Both the position numbers and the translations under genes were made by a program. This document shows positions 1-5,370 of a stretch of DNA of 5,370 bases, piece after piece (position 1 is the first letter of the stretch; each line of letters starts with the position of its first letter). Where the stretch lies: positions 1 to 5,370 of the forward strand of contig JASHRB010000074.1 of NCBI GenBank assembly GCA_030037575.1. Direction: 5' to 3'. Source of the DNA: Candidatus Sulfotelmatobacter sp. Its GTDB lineage: Bacteria > Acidobacteriota > Terriglobia > Terriglobales > Acidobacteriaceae. The notes under the pieces were generated by a model. It did not search any database. It saw nothing but the letters and a program-made list of their open reading frames with translations, and had not been told where the DNA came from.

Positions 1-233
1 CCGGGACCGTAGGAATCCGCGGTGTCGATGAAATTGATTCCTAATTCGACGGCGCGCCGCAAAACTCCGACAGCCTCAGCCCGATCCGCAGGCTCGCCCC
101 AAATTCCGTCTCCCGTGATTCGCATCGCGCCGAATCCCAGGCGCGTGACCCGAAAGTCGCCTCCGAGCAGGAATTGCCCAGCGCTTTTGGCCAGTGCCGG
201 TCCCGGATGCATTGCCGATTTGCGATTCTCCAT
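1..233 (-). CDS. Aldo/keto reductase, YdbC-like, N-terminal part (truncated by window edge)
   Basis: Only the first 77 codons are present. Members of this family reduce aldehydes or ketones with NADPH on a soluble (alpha/beta)8 barrel. The fragment shows the first barrel strand ([11 protein letters not shown], residues 31-41), a helix ([12 protein letters not shown]) and the signature [11 protein letters not shown] at 67-77. Asp70 and Tyr75 sit at the spacing of the catalytic Asp and Tyr of the aldo/keto reductase tetrad; the Lys and His of the tetrad lie beyond the edge. The [20 protein letters not shown] pattern resembles the YdbC / pyridoxine 4-dehydrogenase-like branch, which is a family-level resemblance only. 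The ATG at 233 is supported by a GGAGGT site 5 nt upstream; a second Met at codon 8 has no comparable site. The substrate cannot be inferred. The gene is preceded by decayed SDR sequence, not by an intact operon partner. Confidence 0.88.
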   Translation of the reverse strand, partial: MENRKSAMHPGPALAKSAGQFLLGGDFRVTRLGFGAMRITGDGIWGEPADRAEAVGVLRRAVELGINFIDTADSYGP

Positions 234-238
234 GTCTT

Positions 239-244
239 ACCTCC
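239..244 (-). promoter_or_regulatory. Shine-Dalgarno site of the aldo/keto reductase
   Basis: GGAGGT on the minus strand, 5 nt before the ATG at 233. It fixes the start codon of the truncated reductase gene. Confidence 0.75.
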
Positions 245-389
245 AGAATAAACTCTGACGGCGCGAACACCCTCGCACCCCGCGTCAGCTTCAGGCTGTC
301 ATACACAGCAAACTGGTTCCGAATGCGTTATTGCGCGGTCAGCAGTTTGCACCCGGGTGGCTACGAAGAGACCGCCAGCGGCCCGCGGG

Positions 390-479
390 AAGGAAGTGGA
401 TCCTGCATTCGGAAGGCTGGACGTTTTGCTCAACCGCGCCGGGGTATTTCGCTTCGGCGCACTGCCACGGCTCTTGGAA
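390..479 (+). pseudogene. Short-chain dehydrogenase fragment (middle part), inverted relative to its N-terminal piece
   Basis: The plus-strand frame reads KEVDPAFGRLDVLLNRAG followed by VFRFGALPRLLE. This matches the central part of classical SDR enzymes, where the helix before beta-strand 4 leads into (A)FGRLDVLVNNAG and then V(Y/F).F..L. The usual NNAG is NRAG here. The expected upstream Rossmann half (TGxxxGxG) is not in front of it on this strand; it is instead on the opposite strand at 585-523, pointing towards this piece. No catalytic Ser-Tyr-Lys region follows. I read this as one part of a dead SDR gene rearranged by a small inversion. The frame continues to 602 but the residues after about 480 no longer look like an SDR. 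Chance similarity is the alternative, made less likely by the matching N-terminal piece 43 bp away. Confidence 0.6.
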
Positions 480-522
480 CCGAGGGCGCGGGTGGCCGTA
501 GAACTGCACGGCCGAGCGGGAA

Positions 523-585
523 GCCGGCGCCTATGCCCTTGGACGCGCCAGTCACCCTGGCCACTTTATCAGACGGTCTGCTCAT
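523..585 (-). pseudogene. Short-chain dehydrogenase N-terminal fragment
   Basis: From the ATG at 585 the minus strand reads MSRPSDKVARVTGASKGIGAG in two stretches typical of SDR proteins: a short leader, beta-strand 1 (KVARVTG) and the cofactor-binding TGASKGIG motif (TGxxxGxG) at residues 12-19. After residue 21 the frame becomes Arg/Pro-rich and loses SDR character, ending at a stop near 430. The middle part of an SDR lies just beyond, but on the plus strand (390-479). The intact family is about 245-280 residues, so most of the gene is missing. No clear ribosome-binding site precedes the ATG. The remnant sits between an alcohol dehydrogenase and an aldo/keto reductase, all oriented alike, which suggests a once longer oxidoreductase cluster. 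Confidence 0.62.
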
Positions 586-594
586 CTTGCCGTG

Positions 595-765
595 GCCCTT
601 GATCCGACTCTCCCCGAACCTCCACCGCCCGTGAATTGCGCCTGGCGCGCACAAAAATTATCGATTTATGCTCCTTATGCTCAAGAGGGTCTTGAAGCAG
701 CTCCTCAACATTCAATTTTGCATTCTGAACCAATCCTCGCCAACCCTTCTCTCATCGGATGATGC
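595..765. other. Intergenic stretch without a supported gene
   Basis: This lies between the alcohol dehydrogenase terminator and the SDR remnant. Short frames exist on both strands but none shows a domain, a plausible ribosome-binding site or protein-like composition. The only structure seen is an AT-richer stretch around 650-670 and a two-copy tandem repeat TTATGCTC at 666-673 and 675-682. It may be further eroded SDR upstream DNA. Confidence 0.5.
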
Positions 766-792
766 AAAACCGGCGGTGACTGCTCCGGCCGG
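766..792 (-). terminator. Probable terminator of the alcohol dehydrogenase gene
   Basis: Immediately after the TAA at 796-794 the minus strand can fold CCGG, a bulged C, CGG, an 8-nt loop, CCG and CCGG, followed by TTTT (769-766). The stem is 7 bp with one bulge and is GC-rich. The U-run is short (four), so a modest intrinsic terminator is the likeliest reading. It ends the alcohol dehydrogenase transcript before the SDR remnant. Confidence 0.5.
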
Positions 793-793
793 A

Positions 794-1780
794 TTACATT
801 GTGAGGACGGCTCGGAACCGAGCCCTGCCCTGGGCAACTCGGTCGTAAGCCTTGGCTGCCTCTGCCAATGGGTACGTCTCGACAATCGTTTTGACTTTTC
901 CCTGCGCCACGAAATCAAGCGCTTCGTAGAGATATTCCGGGCCGTTCTGCTGACTGCCGATGATGCGGATGCGCTTCATGATGAGATCCGTCAGCGAGAC
1001 GGAAAGCGGCTCCGCGTCCGCGCCCATGGTGACGAGCCGGCCGTCGGGCCGCAAGCCCTGTATGCTGTCCACCATCGCCTTGGTCGAATTTGAGGTGCTG
1101 AGGATCACGTCCGCGCCCCCAACCGCCGCAAGGCTCTTGCCGTCGCGCACAACCTCATCCACGCCCAGGTCGCGAATCAACTTGTCTTTGTCAGGGGAGT
1201 GGGAAATGGCGATGGTCTCAAAACCCGCCGCCTTGGCGTACTGCACCGCGAGGTGGCCAAGGCCGCCGATGCCAAGTACGGCCACGCGCTCGTGCGGCTG
1301 AGGATCGGCCCAGCGCAGCCCGCTGTAGACCGTATAGCCCGCGCAGAAAATCGGCGCCGCCTGCTCGTAGGAAACCTTGTCGGGAATCAGATAGGTGGCG
1401 TCGGCATTCATCAGCATGTACTCGGCGTGCCCGCCGGGTGCATCAATTCCTGTGCCCTTCATGTAGGGGCAAAACATTCTGCGACCACGCTGACACCATT
1501 CGCAGCGCCCGCAAGTGGATTGAATCCAGGCGGTGCCCACCCGGTCGCCGACCTTTCGCGTAATGACGTCGGGAGCCAGGGCAACGATTTCGCCCACCGG
1601 CTCGTGGCCTAAGATGCGGGGAAATGATCCGGGAAAGTGTCCGAGCGTCAGATGTACGTCGGTGTAGCAGATGCCGCTGGCATGCATTTTCACCAGCACC
1701 TGACTCGCACCGGGTTGAGGTTGCGGAACTTCTTTGAGCTGCCACGAAGTGTTCACAGCGGGAACCACCGCAGCTTGCAT
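794..1780 (-). CDS. Zinc-dependent alcohol dehydrogenase (medium-chain, AdhP-like)
   Basis: A complete 328-residue cytoplasmic oxidoreductase that interconverts alcohols and aldehydes or ketones using NAD(P). The N-terminal GroES-like domain carries the catalytic zinc ligands Cys38 (SGICYTD), His59-Glu60 (LGHEPVGE) and Cys146 (IFCAGYTVYSGL). The structural zinc loop has four cysteines at 90, 93, 96 and 104. The Rossmann domain has GIGGLGHLAVQYAKA from 170, with Gly170/172/173/175. Length is close to the family norm of about 340. The residue aligning with the NAD-selective Asp of horse liver enzyme is Ser193 (AISHSPDK), which hints at NADPH but does not prove it. The frame stays open 157 codons upstream, but the ATG at 1780 is chosen because homology begins at MQAAVV and GGAGGA lies 6 nt before it. 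A terminator-like hairpin follows the stop, and two inverted repeats precede the start. Specific substrate unknown. Confidence 0.95.
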   Translation of the reverse strand: MQAAVVPAVNTSWQLKEVPQPQPGASQVLVKMHASGICYTDVHLTLGHFPGSFPRILGHEPVGEIVALAPDVITRKVGDRVGTAWIQSTCGRCEWCQRGRRMFCPYMKGTGIDAPGGHAEYMLMNADATYLIPDKVSYEQAAPIFCAGYTVYSGLRWADPQPHERVAVLGIGGLGHLAVQYAKAAGFETIAISHSPDKDKLIRDLGVDEVVRDGKSLAAVGGADVILSTSNSTKAMVDSIQGLRPDGRLVTMGADAEPLSVSLTDLIMKRIRIIGSQQNGPEYLYEALDFVAQGKVKTIVETYPLAEAAKAYDRVAQGRARFRAVLTM

Positions 1781-1786
1781 AACATT

Positions 1787-1792
1787 TCCTCC
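1787..1792 (-). promoter_or_regulatory. Shine-Dalgarno site of the alcohol dehydrogenase
   Basis: GGAGGA on the minus strand, 6 nt before the ATG at 1780. It decides the start in a frame that remains open far upstream (to 2251). Confidence 0.75.
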
Positions 1793-1795
1793 CAC

Positions 1796-1809
1796 GGCAT
1801 TTCGATGCC
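1796..1809 (-). repeat. Small hairpin beside the alcohol dehydrogenase ribosome-binding site
   Basis: GGCAT-CGAA-ATGCC, a perfect 5-bp stem with a 4-nt loop, ends 3 nt before the GGAGGA site. In the mRNA it could affect access to the start region. It is short enough to be chance. Confidence 0.35.
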
Positions 1810-1836
1810 AGAGAATTTGCGCTCGGTGCATGATTT

Positions 1837-1862
1837 TGCGCGCGAATCGCCAATCGCGCACA
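1837..1862. promoter_or_regulatory. Inverted repeat upstream of the alcohol dehydrogenase, candidate operator
   Basis: The arms TGCGCGCGA (1837-1845) and TCGCGCACA (1854-1862) pair at 8 of 9 positions around an 8-nt spacer; on the minus strand the odd pair is a G-U wobble. The centre is about 70 bp upstream of the start codon, a usual place for a repressor or activator site or for a 5' leader hairpin. No convincing -35/-10 pair was found beside it, and no regulator gene is in the window. Confidence 0.35.
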
Positions 1863-2302
1863 CGTGGTTCGGCACTTCGGAGGACTCCAGGCCCGCCCCG
1901 AACGGCTTTTCCAGAACCATTCGTGTCCACCCGTGTTCTCCAGGGCCGGCCTAGAAGATCAGGGCGGCGAGATGGCTCGGGGATGAGAGCGTCAACAGAA
2001 CTCCACTGTGCGGCGGTCGGGTCTCGGGTATGGAGGGGGTGGCATCGATTTGCCTCCGAACAGGATTTTTCTGGAATTGGCCGGGCGACCAAAATCTCCT
2101 GATGGATCATAAGAATCGGCTGGTTGACTGGGTGCAAGGCGGGAAGTATGCTTTGCGACCAAGGTTGCTTCGCTGAGGGTGCGCGGTGAGTGCAGGTTCC
2201 TCGAAGCCCCAGTCTCCGAAGCAAGCTCTCTGGCTTGTAAAACACTCCCATGAGGCAGCCGTTGTAGACTCGGCAAACTCTCTTCGACCATCAAAAGCGC
2301 AT
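1863..2302. other. Intergenic region between the outer-membrane barrel gene and the alcohol dehydrogenase
   Basis: About 440 bp, part of a 560-bp gap. Long open frames occur on both strands here, but they are rich in Arg, Pro and Ser, lack ribosome-binding sites and show no recognisable domain. I treat them as chance openings in GC-rich DNA. No tRNA, riboswitch or clear sigma-70 promoter was recognised; the alcohol dehydrogenase promoter should lie near the lower end. Confidence 0.5.
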
Positions 2303-2329
2303 GGCAGGCGGGAAAACACCGCGCCTGCC
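2303..2329 (-). terminator. Probable terminator of the outer-membrane barrel gene
   Basis: A perfect 8-bp inverted repeat, GGCAGGCG (2303-2310) and CGCCTGCC (2322-2329), with an 11-nt loop, starts 12 bp beyond the stop of the barrel gene. On the minus strand it is followed by ATGCGCTTTT, so the T-run is short and slightly displaced. The position fits transcription termination, and mRNA 3'-end protection is an alternative role. Confidence 0.5.
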
Positions 2330-2341
2330 GGAACTTCACGA

Positions 2342-2947
2342 TCAGAATCGGAAAACAATTCCAGCCGATGGTTGCGCCGTGTGGGTCCAGCTGTCAGTGT
2401 TAAGGGCTCTGATCCCAAAATCCGCGTCTTTGTAGACATATCCCCTATACTCGGCTCGCAAAGAAAGGTGTTTGGTAAGCGTGTAATTGACTCCGGCGCC
2501 ATACAGAAAAGTACCTTCTGCCTCAGTATCAGCGCCGGACACGAAGCCGCCCGGGTTGCCCGTTGGATGAAATACCAGACTGCCGCCGCCGCCCAGAACG
2601 TAAGGATTAAGTCGGGCTATCGCGAAGGGAAGAGCCACAACCACATCGGCCGTGGCTGCGTGCACATCAGACTGGACTCTCGAGAACCCGCCCGTAGAAA
2701 AATACCTCTGGGTGTCGCGGTCATAGCCGTAGTTCGCTTCGCCGGAGAGCCAGCGACTGAACTGATAACGATACCCAACGAGAAATCCGCCCGTCTCTGT
2801 CGTTGTCCGCGAAATTCCCTGGCCGCTGGTGTCCTGCGTGAAAAAGCCTGTGCCTTGAACACTGATCTCCGAGCGATTTTCCTGAGCCGTGGCAGCAAGA
2901 CTCAAGAGAACGATAAAACCTGCAAGCATGATTGCAGTCGGTCGCAT
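2342..2947 (-). CDS. Small outer-membrane beta-barrel protein, OmpA-type barrel, function unknown
   Basis: A 201-residue exported protein. Residues 1-21 form a signal peptide: Arg2, a hydrophobic core (AIMLAGFIVLLSLAA) and an ATA cleavage site before Gln22. The mature part alternates polar and hydrophobic residues with many aromatics: FLVGYRYQFSRWLSGEANYGY, HLSLRAEYRGY and similar strands, joined by Gly/Asp/Thr-rich turns. It ends in GIVFRF, with the terminal Phe typical of the signal recognised by the outer-membrane BAM insertion machinery. Length suits an eight-stranded barrel of the OmpA/OMP_b-brl type; there is no C-terminal OmpA peptidoglycan-binding domain. A Gly run (LGGGGS) sits mid-protein. 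The ATG at 2947 has GGAGGA 9 nt upstream. It is 415 bp from the LolA-like gene, so it probably has its own promoter. Role (structural, adhesion or small pore) cannot be told from sequence. Confidence 0.87.
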   Translation of the reverse strand: MRPTAIMLAGFIVLLSLAATAQENRSEISVQGTGFFTQDTSGQGISRTTTETGGFLVGYRYQFSRWLSGEANYGYDRDTQRYFSTGGFSRVQSDVHAATADVVVALPFAIARLNPYVLGGGGSLVFHPTGNPGGFVSGADTEAEGTFLYGAGVNYTLTKHLSLRAEYRGYVYKDADFGIRALNTDSWTHTAQPSAGIVFRF

Positions 2948-2956
2948 GGTGCGATT

Positions 2957-2962
2957 TCCTCC
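2957..2962 (-). promoter_or_regulatory. Shine-Dalgarno site of the outer-membrane barrel gene
   Basis: GGAGGA on the minus strand, 9 nt before the ATG at 2947. It supports the start that gives a complete signal peptide. Confidence 0.7.
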
Positions 2963-3362
2963 GTAGTTGAATGTGTGCCCGCGGTTCCCGCAGTTATGGT
3001 GGCGCGGTCAAGTGTGGTGGTCACAGCCTGAGCGTGGGCATGTGAGATGCCAAAGCGGCCTGCGTTTCTGCGCCCTGGTCAAAGGCTTGAGCGAAGGAAG
3101 GTTGGGCGACAGCGGGGCCGGAGACTGCGGGGAGGGATGTCGAGCGCTTCGGAGCCGTGTTCGGCAGATGACGAAACGACGACATTTTTTATCGAACCCT
3201 TCTGACTTTTCGCTACACCGGATCAAACGCATCCGCGGATCGGGTGCTTGTCCCTCCGTCGCAGCGATGCTTGGGGCGAGAGCGTTCCCGGGTTAATCGT
3301 GAGAACCGACGTCCATGATCTTTAGCAGCCATCTGGCGAGTGAATGAGCAACCCAAGGAATC
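2963..3362. other. Intergenic region upstream of the outer-membrane barrel gene
   Basis: About 400 bp between the LolA-like stop and the barrel gene. Short frames on either strand are low-complexity and lack signals. An A/T run at 3184-3193 (GATAAAAAATG on the minus strand) could be a -10-like element, but no good -35 box stands at the right distance. An imperfect inverted repeat at 3216-3246 lies just upstream of it. No clear terminator was found after the LolA-like stop. Confidence 0.45.
3216..3246. repeat. Imperfect inverted repeat in the leader of the outer-membrane barrel gene
   Basis: CACCGGATC (3216-3224) and GATCGGGTG (3238-3246) pair at 8 of 9 positions across 13 nt, and the perfect palindrome ATCCGCGGAT (3231-3240) overlaps the right arm. 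It may be a protein-binding site or the foot of an RNA hairpin. It is not followed by a T-run on either side close enough for an intrinsic terminator. Confidence 0.3.
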
Positions 3363-4178
3363 TCAGAAACTTTGCGTATTCTCGCCTGAGCCATAAATAG
3401 CGACCGCCGAATTGACGCTGTAGTCGCGGTGATCAATGGTCAGAACCTTCTCCCCATAGAGTCGAACGTCGACAAAGGTCCTATCTCTTTGCGGAAGCCA
3501 AAAGTCGTCGATTTTCTGGTACTGGCGCACAAACTCGGCTCGCTGGATCCAGAAAGAAAGCTTCTTGGCGGGATGGCCTTCAATCCGGACAACCACATAA
3601 TCTTCGGCATCAATCCATACTTTGCCTTCGAACAGGTATTTGTCCCTGCGTTTGGGCATCGCCTGCACCACGAAACAGCGGTAGGGTCCCACCTGTTGCT
3701 CGCCGAGCAGGTCCAGACTGTAGTTTGCCGGGGAGATCGCGCTATCGTGCTGCTGTTTACCCGTCGCTGTTTCGATCTCGCTGGCAATGAGCGCATGGAG
3801 CGCCAAACGACGAACCACGGTCGACCCTTTCTCGGACGTGACCACAAACTTCTTCCGGTCCGGCGCCAGGTACTCCATTCGCCCAATCTCTTCGGCGTGC
3901 ACCTTCCCCTTCAGGTCCAGCACTTGATAAGTCCTCAGCGCGGTGTAGTTCGCGAGCGTCGCCGCCCGAAGGGAATTGTGGGCGACCAGTTGATCGAAGA
4001 TCTGGCTTGCCGTGACGCCGGGTCGTAAAGCTTCGAGCGGGGTTGCAATTTCGGTTTGGCTCCGCGGGTTGAGCTGCGCGTGCGCGCTCACGGCGAACGT
4101 GGTCATGGCCAGAAATGCGACGTCAACAACGAACCGTCTGCTCTTCGTGGGTGGCGTTGTCGTGTTTCTTCCTCGCAC
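3363..4178 (-). CDS. Secreted LolA/RseB-like (outer-membrane lipoprotein-sorting type) protein of unknown function
   Basis: A 271-residue exported protein. I start it at the GTG at 4178: AGGGAG lies 7 nt upstream, and it places a signal peptide at the N-terminus (basic region ending KSRR, hydrophobic FVVDVAFLAMTTFAV, cleavage after SAHA before Gln35). A GTG at 4220 would overlap the radical SAM gene and add 14 residues ahead of the signal. There is no lipobox cysteine, so a soluble periplasmic protein is likely. The mature part has a leading helix (ASQIFDQLVAHN), then many alternating strands (GRMEYLAPDRKKFVV, GKVWIDAEDYVVVRIEG, RTFVDVRLYGEKVLTI). GKVWIDAEDYVVVRIEG resembles the strand pair seen in LolA/RseB-like half-barrels. 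That is a fold-level guess. The 16-nt gap after the radical SAM stop indicates one operon. Confidence 0.82.
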   Translation of the reverse strand: MRGRNTTTPPTKSRRFVVDVAFLAMTTFAVSAHAQLNPRSQTEIATPLEALRPGVTASQIFDQLVAHNSLRAATLANYTALRTYQVLDLKGKVHAEEIGRMEYLAPDRKKFVVTSEKGSTVVRRLALHALIASEIETATGKQQHDSAISPANYSLDLLGEQQVGPYRCFVVQAMPKRRDKYLFEGKVWIDAEDYVVVRIEGHPAKKLSFWIQRAEFVRQYQKIDDFWLPQRDRTFVDVRLYGEKVLTIDHRDYSVNSAVAIYGSGENTQSF

Positions 4179-4185
4179 GATTGGA

Positions 4186-4191
4186 CTCCCT
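4186..4191 (-). promoter_or_regulatory. Ribosome-binding site deciding the GTG start of the LolA-like gene
   Basis: AGGGAG on the minus strand, 7 nt before the GTG at 4178 and just after the TGA of the radical SAM gene (4197-4195). It selects this start over the overlapping GTG at 4220 and suggests translational coupling with the upstream gene. Confidence 0.65.
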
Positions 4192-4194
4192 TTT

Positions 4195-5370
4195 TCAATC
4201 CTCGAAACTGCGCACGCCACCCTGAAATTTATTTTTGATCACGCTGGACCACAGCCACTTGATCACCCGGGCATCGTTGTAGCAGTACGCCAGGTTGTGG
4301 TTCAGGGTTGAGAAACAGTGCCGCTGGCAGGTGGACTTCATGGCCGACAGTTGCCTCTCCTCGAATTTGGGATGATCGATGTTGCCCCAGTCGAAGCTTG
4401 CTCCATACATGGGGAAACAAGGAGCCACGGTGCCGTCCGTGCGGATGATGACGTTGTTTTCTCCCGCCCGGCAGTTCCATTCGGCAAAATGCAACTCACC
4501 GTTTGGCTCTTGTACAATCCCGGGCATCGACCGAAGCAGTTCTGCCTGATGTCCGTTGCCGCTGGTGCCGTCGCCGTTCCAGCCGTACTTCCGCAAATCG
4601 AGCCCCGACGACATGCGCACAAAGGCCTTGATCTCTTGCAGGCGTTGCACCGAGTTCACCATCTGATAGCCGGCTTGGTTTTTCTCGATCAGCCAATCGA
4701 CCAGAGAGTCGATCTGCCGCCAATCTTCCGGGCGGATGTACGTGGGGTTGTCATACAGGTGCTTAAAGTGATCGTCCTGTTCGAGCATCGGCGTCTCATT
4801 GATGTGGTAGTCGGTGGCAATGCGTTGGTCGTGCGCGTATTCGGTGAGCTTTCTAACATCCTCCCGGTTGTTGCGACAGATGTTGATGTTGAAAAACACC
4901 AGGTAGCCATCGACGTATTGCTTGCGCAGGATGTGTTCCAGATTCTTTTGCGCGGGAACAAAGGCTTTGGGCAGGCTAGGCTGCAGATCCCAGGAGTCCA
5001 ACGCGAAATTAAACACAGCCACGCCGGCATCGCCCAGGCGATCGGCGAAATCGGGCTTCAGCAAACGACCATTGGTGGCGATATAGACCCAGAAGCCTTT
5101 CTTCGCCGCGTAGTAGACAACTTTGTGAATGAAATCCGGCCGCAAGAGAGGCTCGCCCCCCATCAGCGCCAGGACCCGGCAACCGTTGTCGTGCAGCCAG
5201 TCGATCGAGCGCCGGGCCACGTCCTCGGTCATGCCCTTGACTTTGTTGTTGTAGGACCAGCAATACCAGCAATCGAGGTTGCACTTGTACTCGACAAATA
5301 AGTAGGCGGTAATAGGGTGGAATTCGCCCGGCAGGACTCGCGACCTGACGTAGGGAAACAACCATCCTCG
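4195..5370 (-). CDS. Radical SAM enzyme with SPASM-like C-terminal cysteines, substrate unknown (5' end likely outside window)
   Basis: At least 388 residues, numbered from the TTG at 5361. Radical SAM enzymes cleave S-adenosylmethionine at a [4Fe-4S] cluster to start radical chemistry. The cluster motif CxxxCxxC is at Cys27, Cys31 and Cys34 (CNLDCWYC), preceded by the beta-strand AYLFVEYK. The SAM-binding GGEP follows at 68-71 (LALMGGEPLLRPDF), then VYIATNGRLL near 92-101. The C-terminal part has Cys297, Cys315 (DGTVAPCFPMYG), Cys345, Cys349 and Cys360, resembling the SPASM/twitch region that holds auxiliary clusters in peptide- and cofactor-modifying members. There is no signal peptide, so it is cytoplasmic. 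The frame is open to the window edge; no in-frame ATG is present and the TTG at 5361 is a weak start, so a few residues are probably missing. It lies directly upstream of the LolA-like gene. No precursor peptide was found. Confidence 0.93.
   Translation of the reverse strand, partial: RGWLFPYVRSRVLPGEFHPITAYLFVEYKCNLDCWYCWSYNNKVKGMTEDVARRSIDWLHDNGCRVLALMGGEPLLRPDFIHKVVYYAAKKGFWVYIATNGRLLKPDFADRLGDAGVAVFNFALDSWDLQPSLPKAFVPAQKNLEHILRKQYVDGYLVFFNINICRNNREDVRKLTEYAHDQRIATDYHINETPMLEQDDHFKHLYDNPTYIRPEDWRQIDSLVDWLIEKNQAGYQMVNSVQRLQEIKAFVRMSSGLDLRKYGWNGDGTSGNGHQAELLRSMPGIVQEPNGELHFAEWNCRAGENNVIIRTDGTVAPCFPMYGASFDWGNIDHPKFEERQLSAMKSTCQRHCFSTLNHNLAYCYNDARVIKWLWSSVIKNKFQGGVRSFED

Noticed and set aside
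255..288. Six-bp inverted repeat CTGACG/CGTCAG upstream of the aldo/keto reductase
   Set aside because: The arms are short, the spacer is 22 nt, and no extension or second copy supports an operator.
666..682. Two-copy tandem repeat TTATGCTC
   Set aside because: Only two 8-bp copies; no array, spacer pattern or link to a mobile element.
1781..2251. 157-codon N-terminal extension of the alcohol dehydrogenase frame
   Set aside because: Family homology begins at the ATG at 1780, which has its own Shine-Dalgarno site; the extension has no domain and an Arg/Pro/Ser-rich composition.
2186..3031. 281-codon open frame on the plus strand
   Set aside because: It runs antisense across the outer-membrane barrel gene and its flanks, is rich in Arg and Ser, and has no recognisable motif.
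3008..3232. Possible precursor peptide for the radical SAM enzyme (74-codon minus-strand frame)
   Set aside because: It has no ribosome-binding site, is basic and Pro/Ser-rich throughout, and shows no leader/core layout; it looks like a chance frame downstream of the operon.
3429..4028. 199-codon open frame on the plus strand
   Set aside because: It is antisense to the LolA-like gene, whose signal peptide and ribosome-binding site are convincing.
4318..5301. 327-codon open frame on the plus strand
   Set aside because: It lies wholly antisense to the radical SAM gene, which has clear catalytic motifs; long antisense frames are common opposite GC-rich genes, and this one shows no domain.
5009..5365. 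Minus-strand ATG at 5365 as start of the radical SAM protein
   Set aside because: It is in a different frame from the CxxxCxxC-bearing protein, so it cannot start it without a frameshift.

Overview
The window is GC-rich bacterial DNA. Every intact gene lies on the minus strand, so transcription runs from high to low coordinates. The genes carry Shine-Dalgarno sites of the GGAGG type and two encode exported, Gram-negative-type envelope proteins. The radical SAM protein, the YdbC-like aldo/keto reductase and the small outer-membrane barrel look like proteins I associate with soil Acidobacteriota. That placement comes from memory of such families, not from a marker gene, and is tentative.

Layout in the direction of transcription. 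(1) 5370-4195: radical SAM enzyme with a CxxxCxxC cluster motif and a C-terminal set of further cysteines; its 5' end is probably outside the window. (2) 4178-3363: secreted LolA-like protein of unknown function starting 16 nt after the radical SAM stop, so the two are very likely co-transcribed. (3) 3362-2948: 415 bp with no supported gene, containing one imperfect inverted repeat. (4) 2947-2342: small outer-membrane beta-barrel protein, followed by a probable terminator hairpin. (5) 2341-1781: about 560 bp without a supported gene; near its end are two inverted repeats upstream of the alcohol dehydrogenase start. (6) 1780-794: complete zinc-dependent alcohol dehydrogenase followed directly by a terminator-like hairpin. 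(7) 793-234: non-coding or decayed DNA holding two recognisable pieces of a short-chain dehydrogenase (SDR) in opposite orientations. (8) 233-1: N-terminal part of an aldo/keto reductase, cut by the window edge.

Two functional themes appear. The upper half is an envelope-related radical SAM/LolA-like pair plus a separate barrel protein. The lower half is a set of NAD(P)-dependent oxidoreductases (alcohol dehydrogenase, SDR remnant, aldo/keto reductase) of the kind that handles alcohols, aldehydes and ketones, though nothing in the sequence identifies a substrate. The features most worth a second look are the radical SAM/LolA-like pair, the internally inverted SDR remnant, and the dyad upstream of the alcohol dehydrogenase. 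No RNA genes, insertion sequences or CRISPR arrays were recognised.
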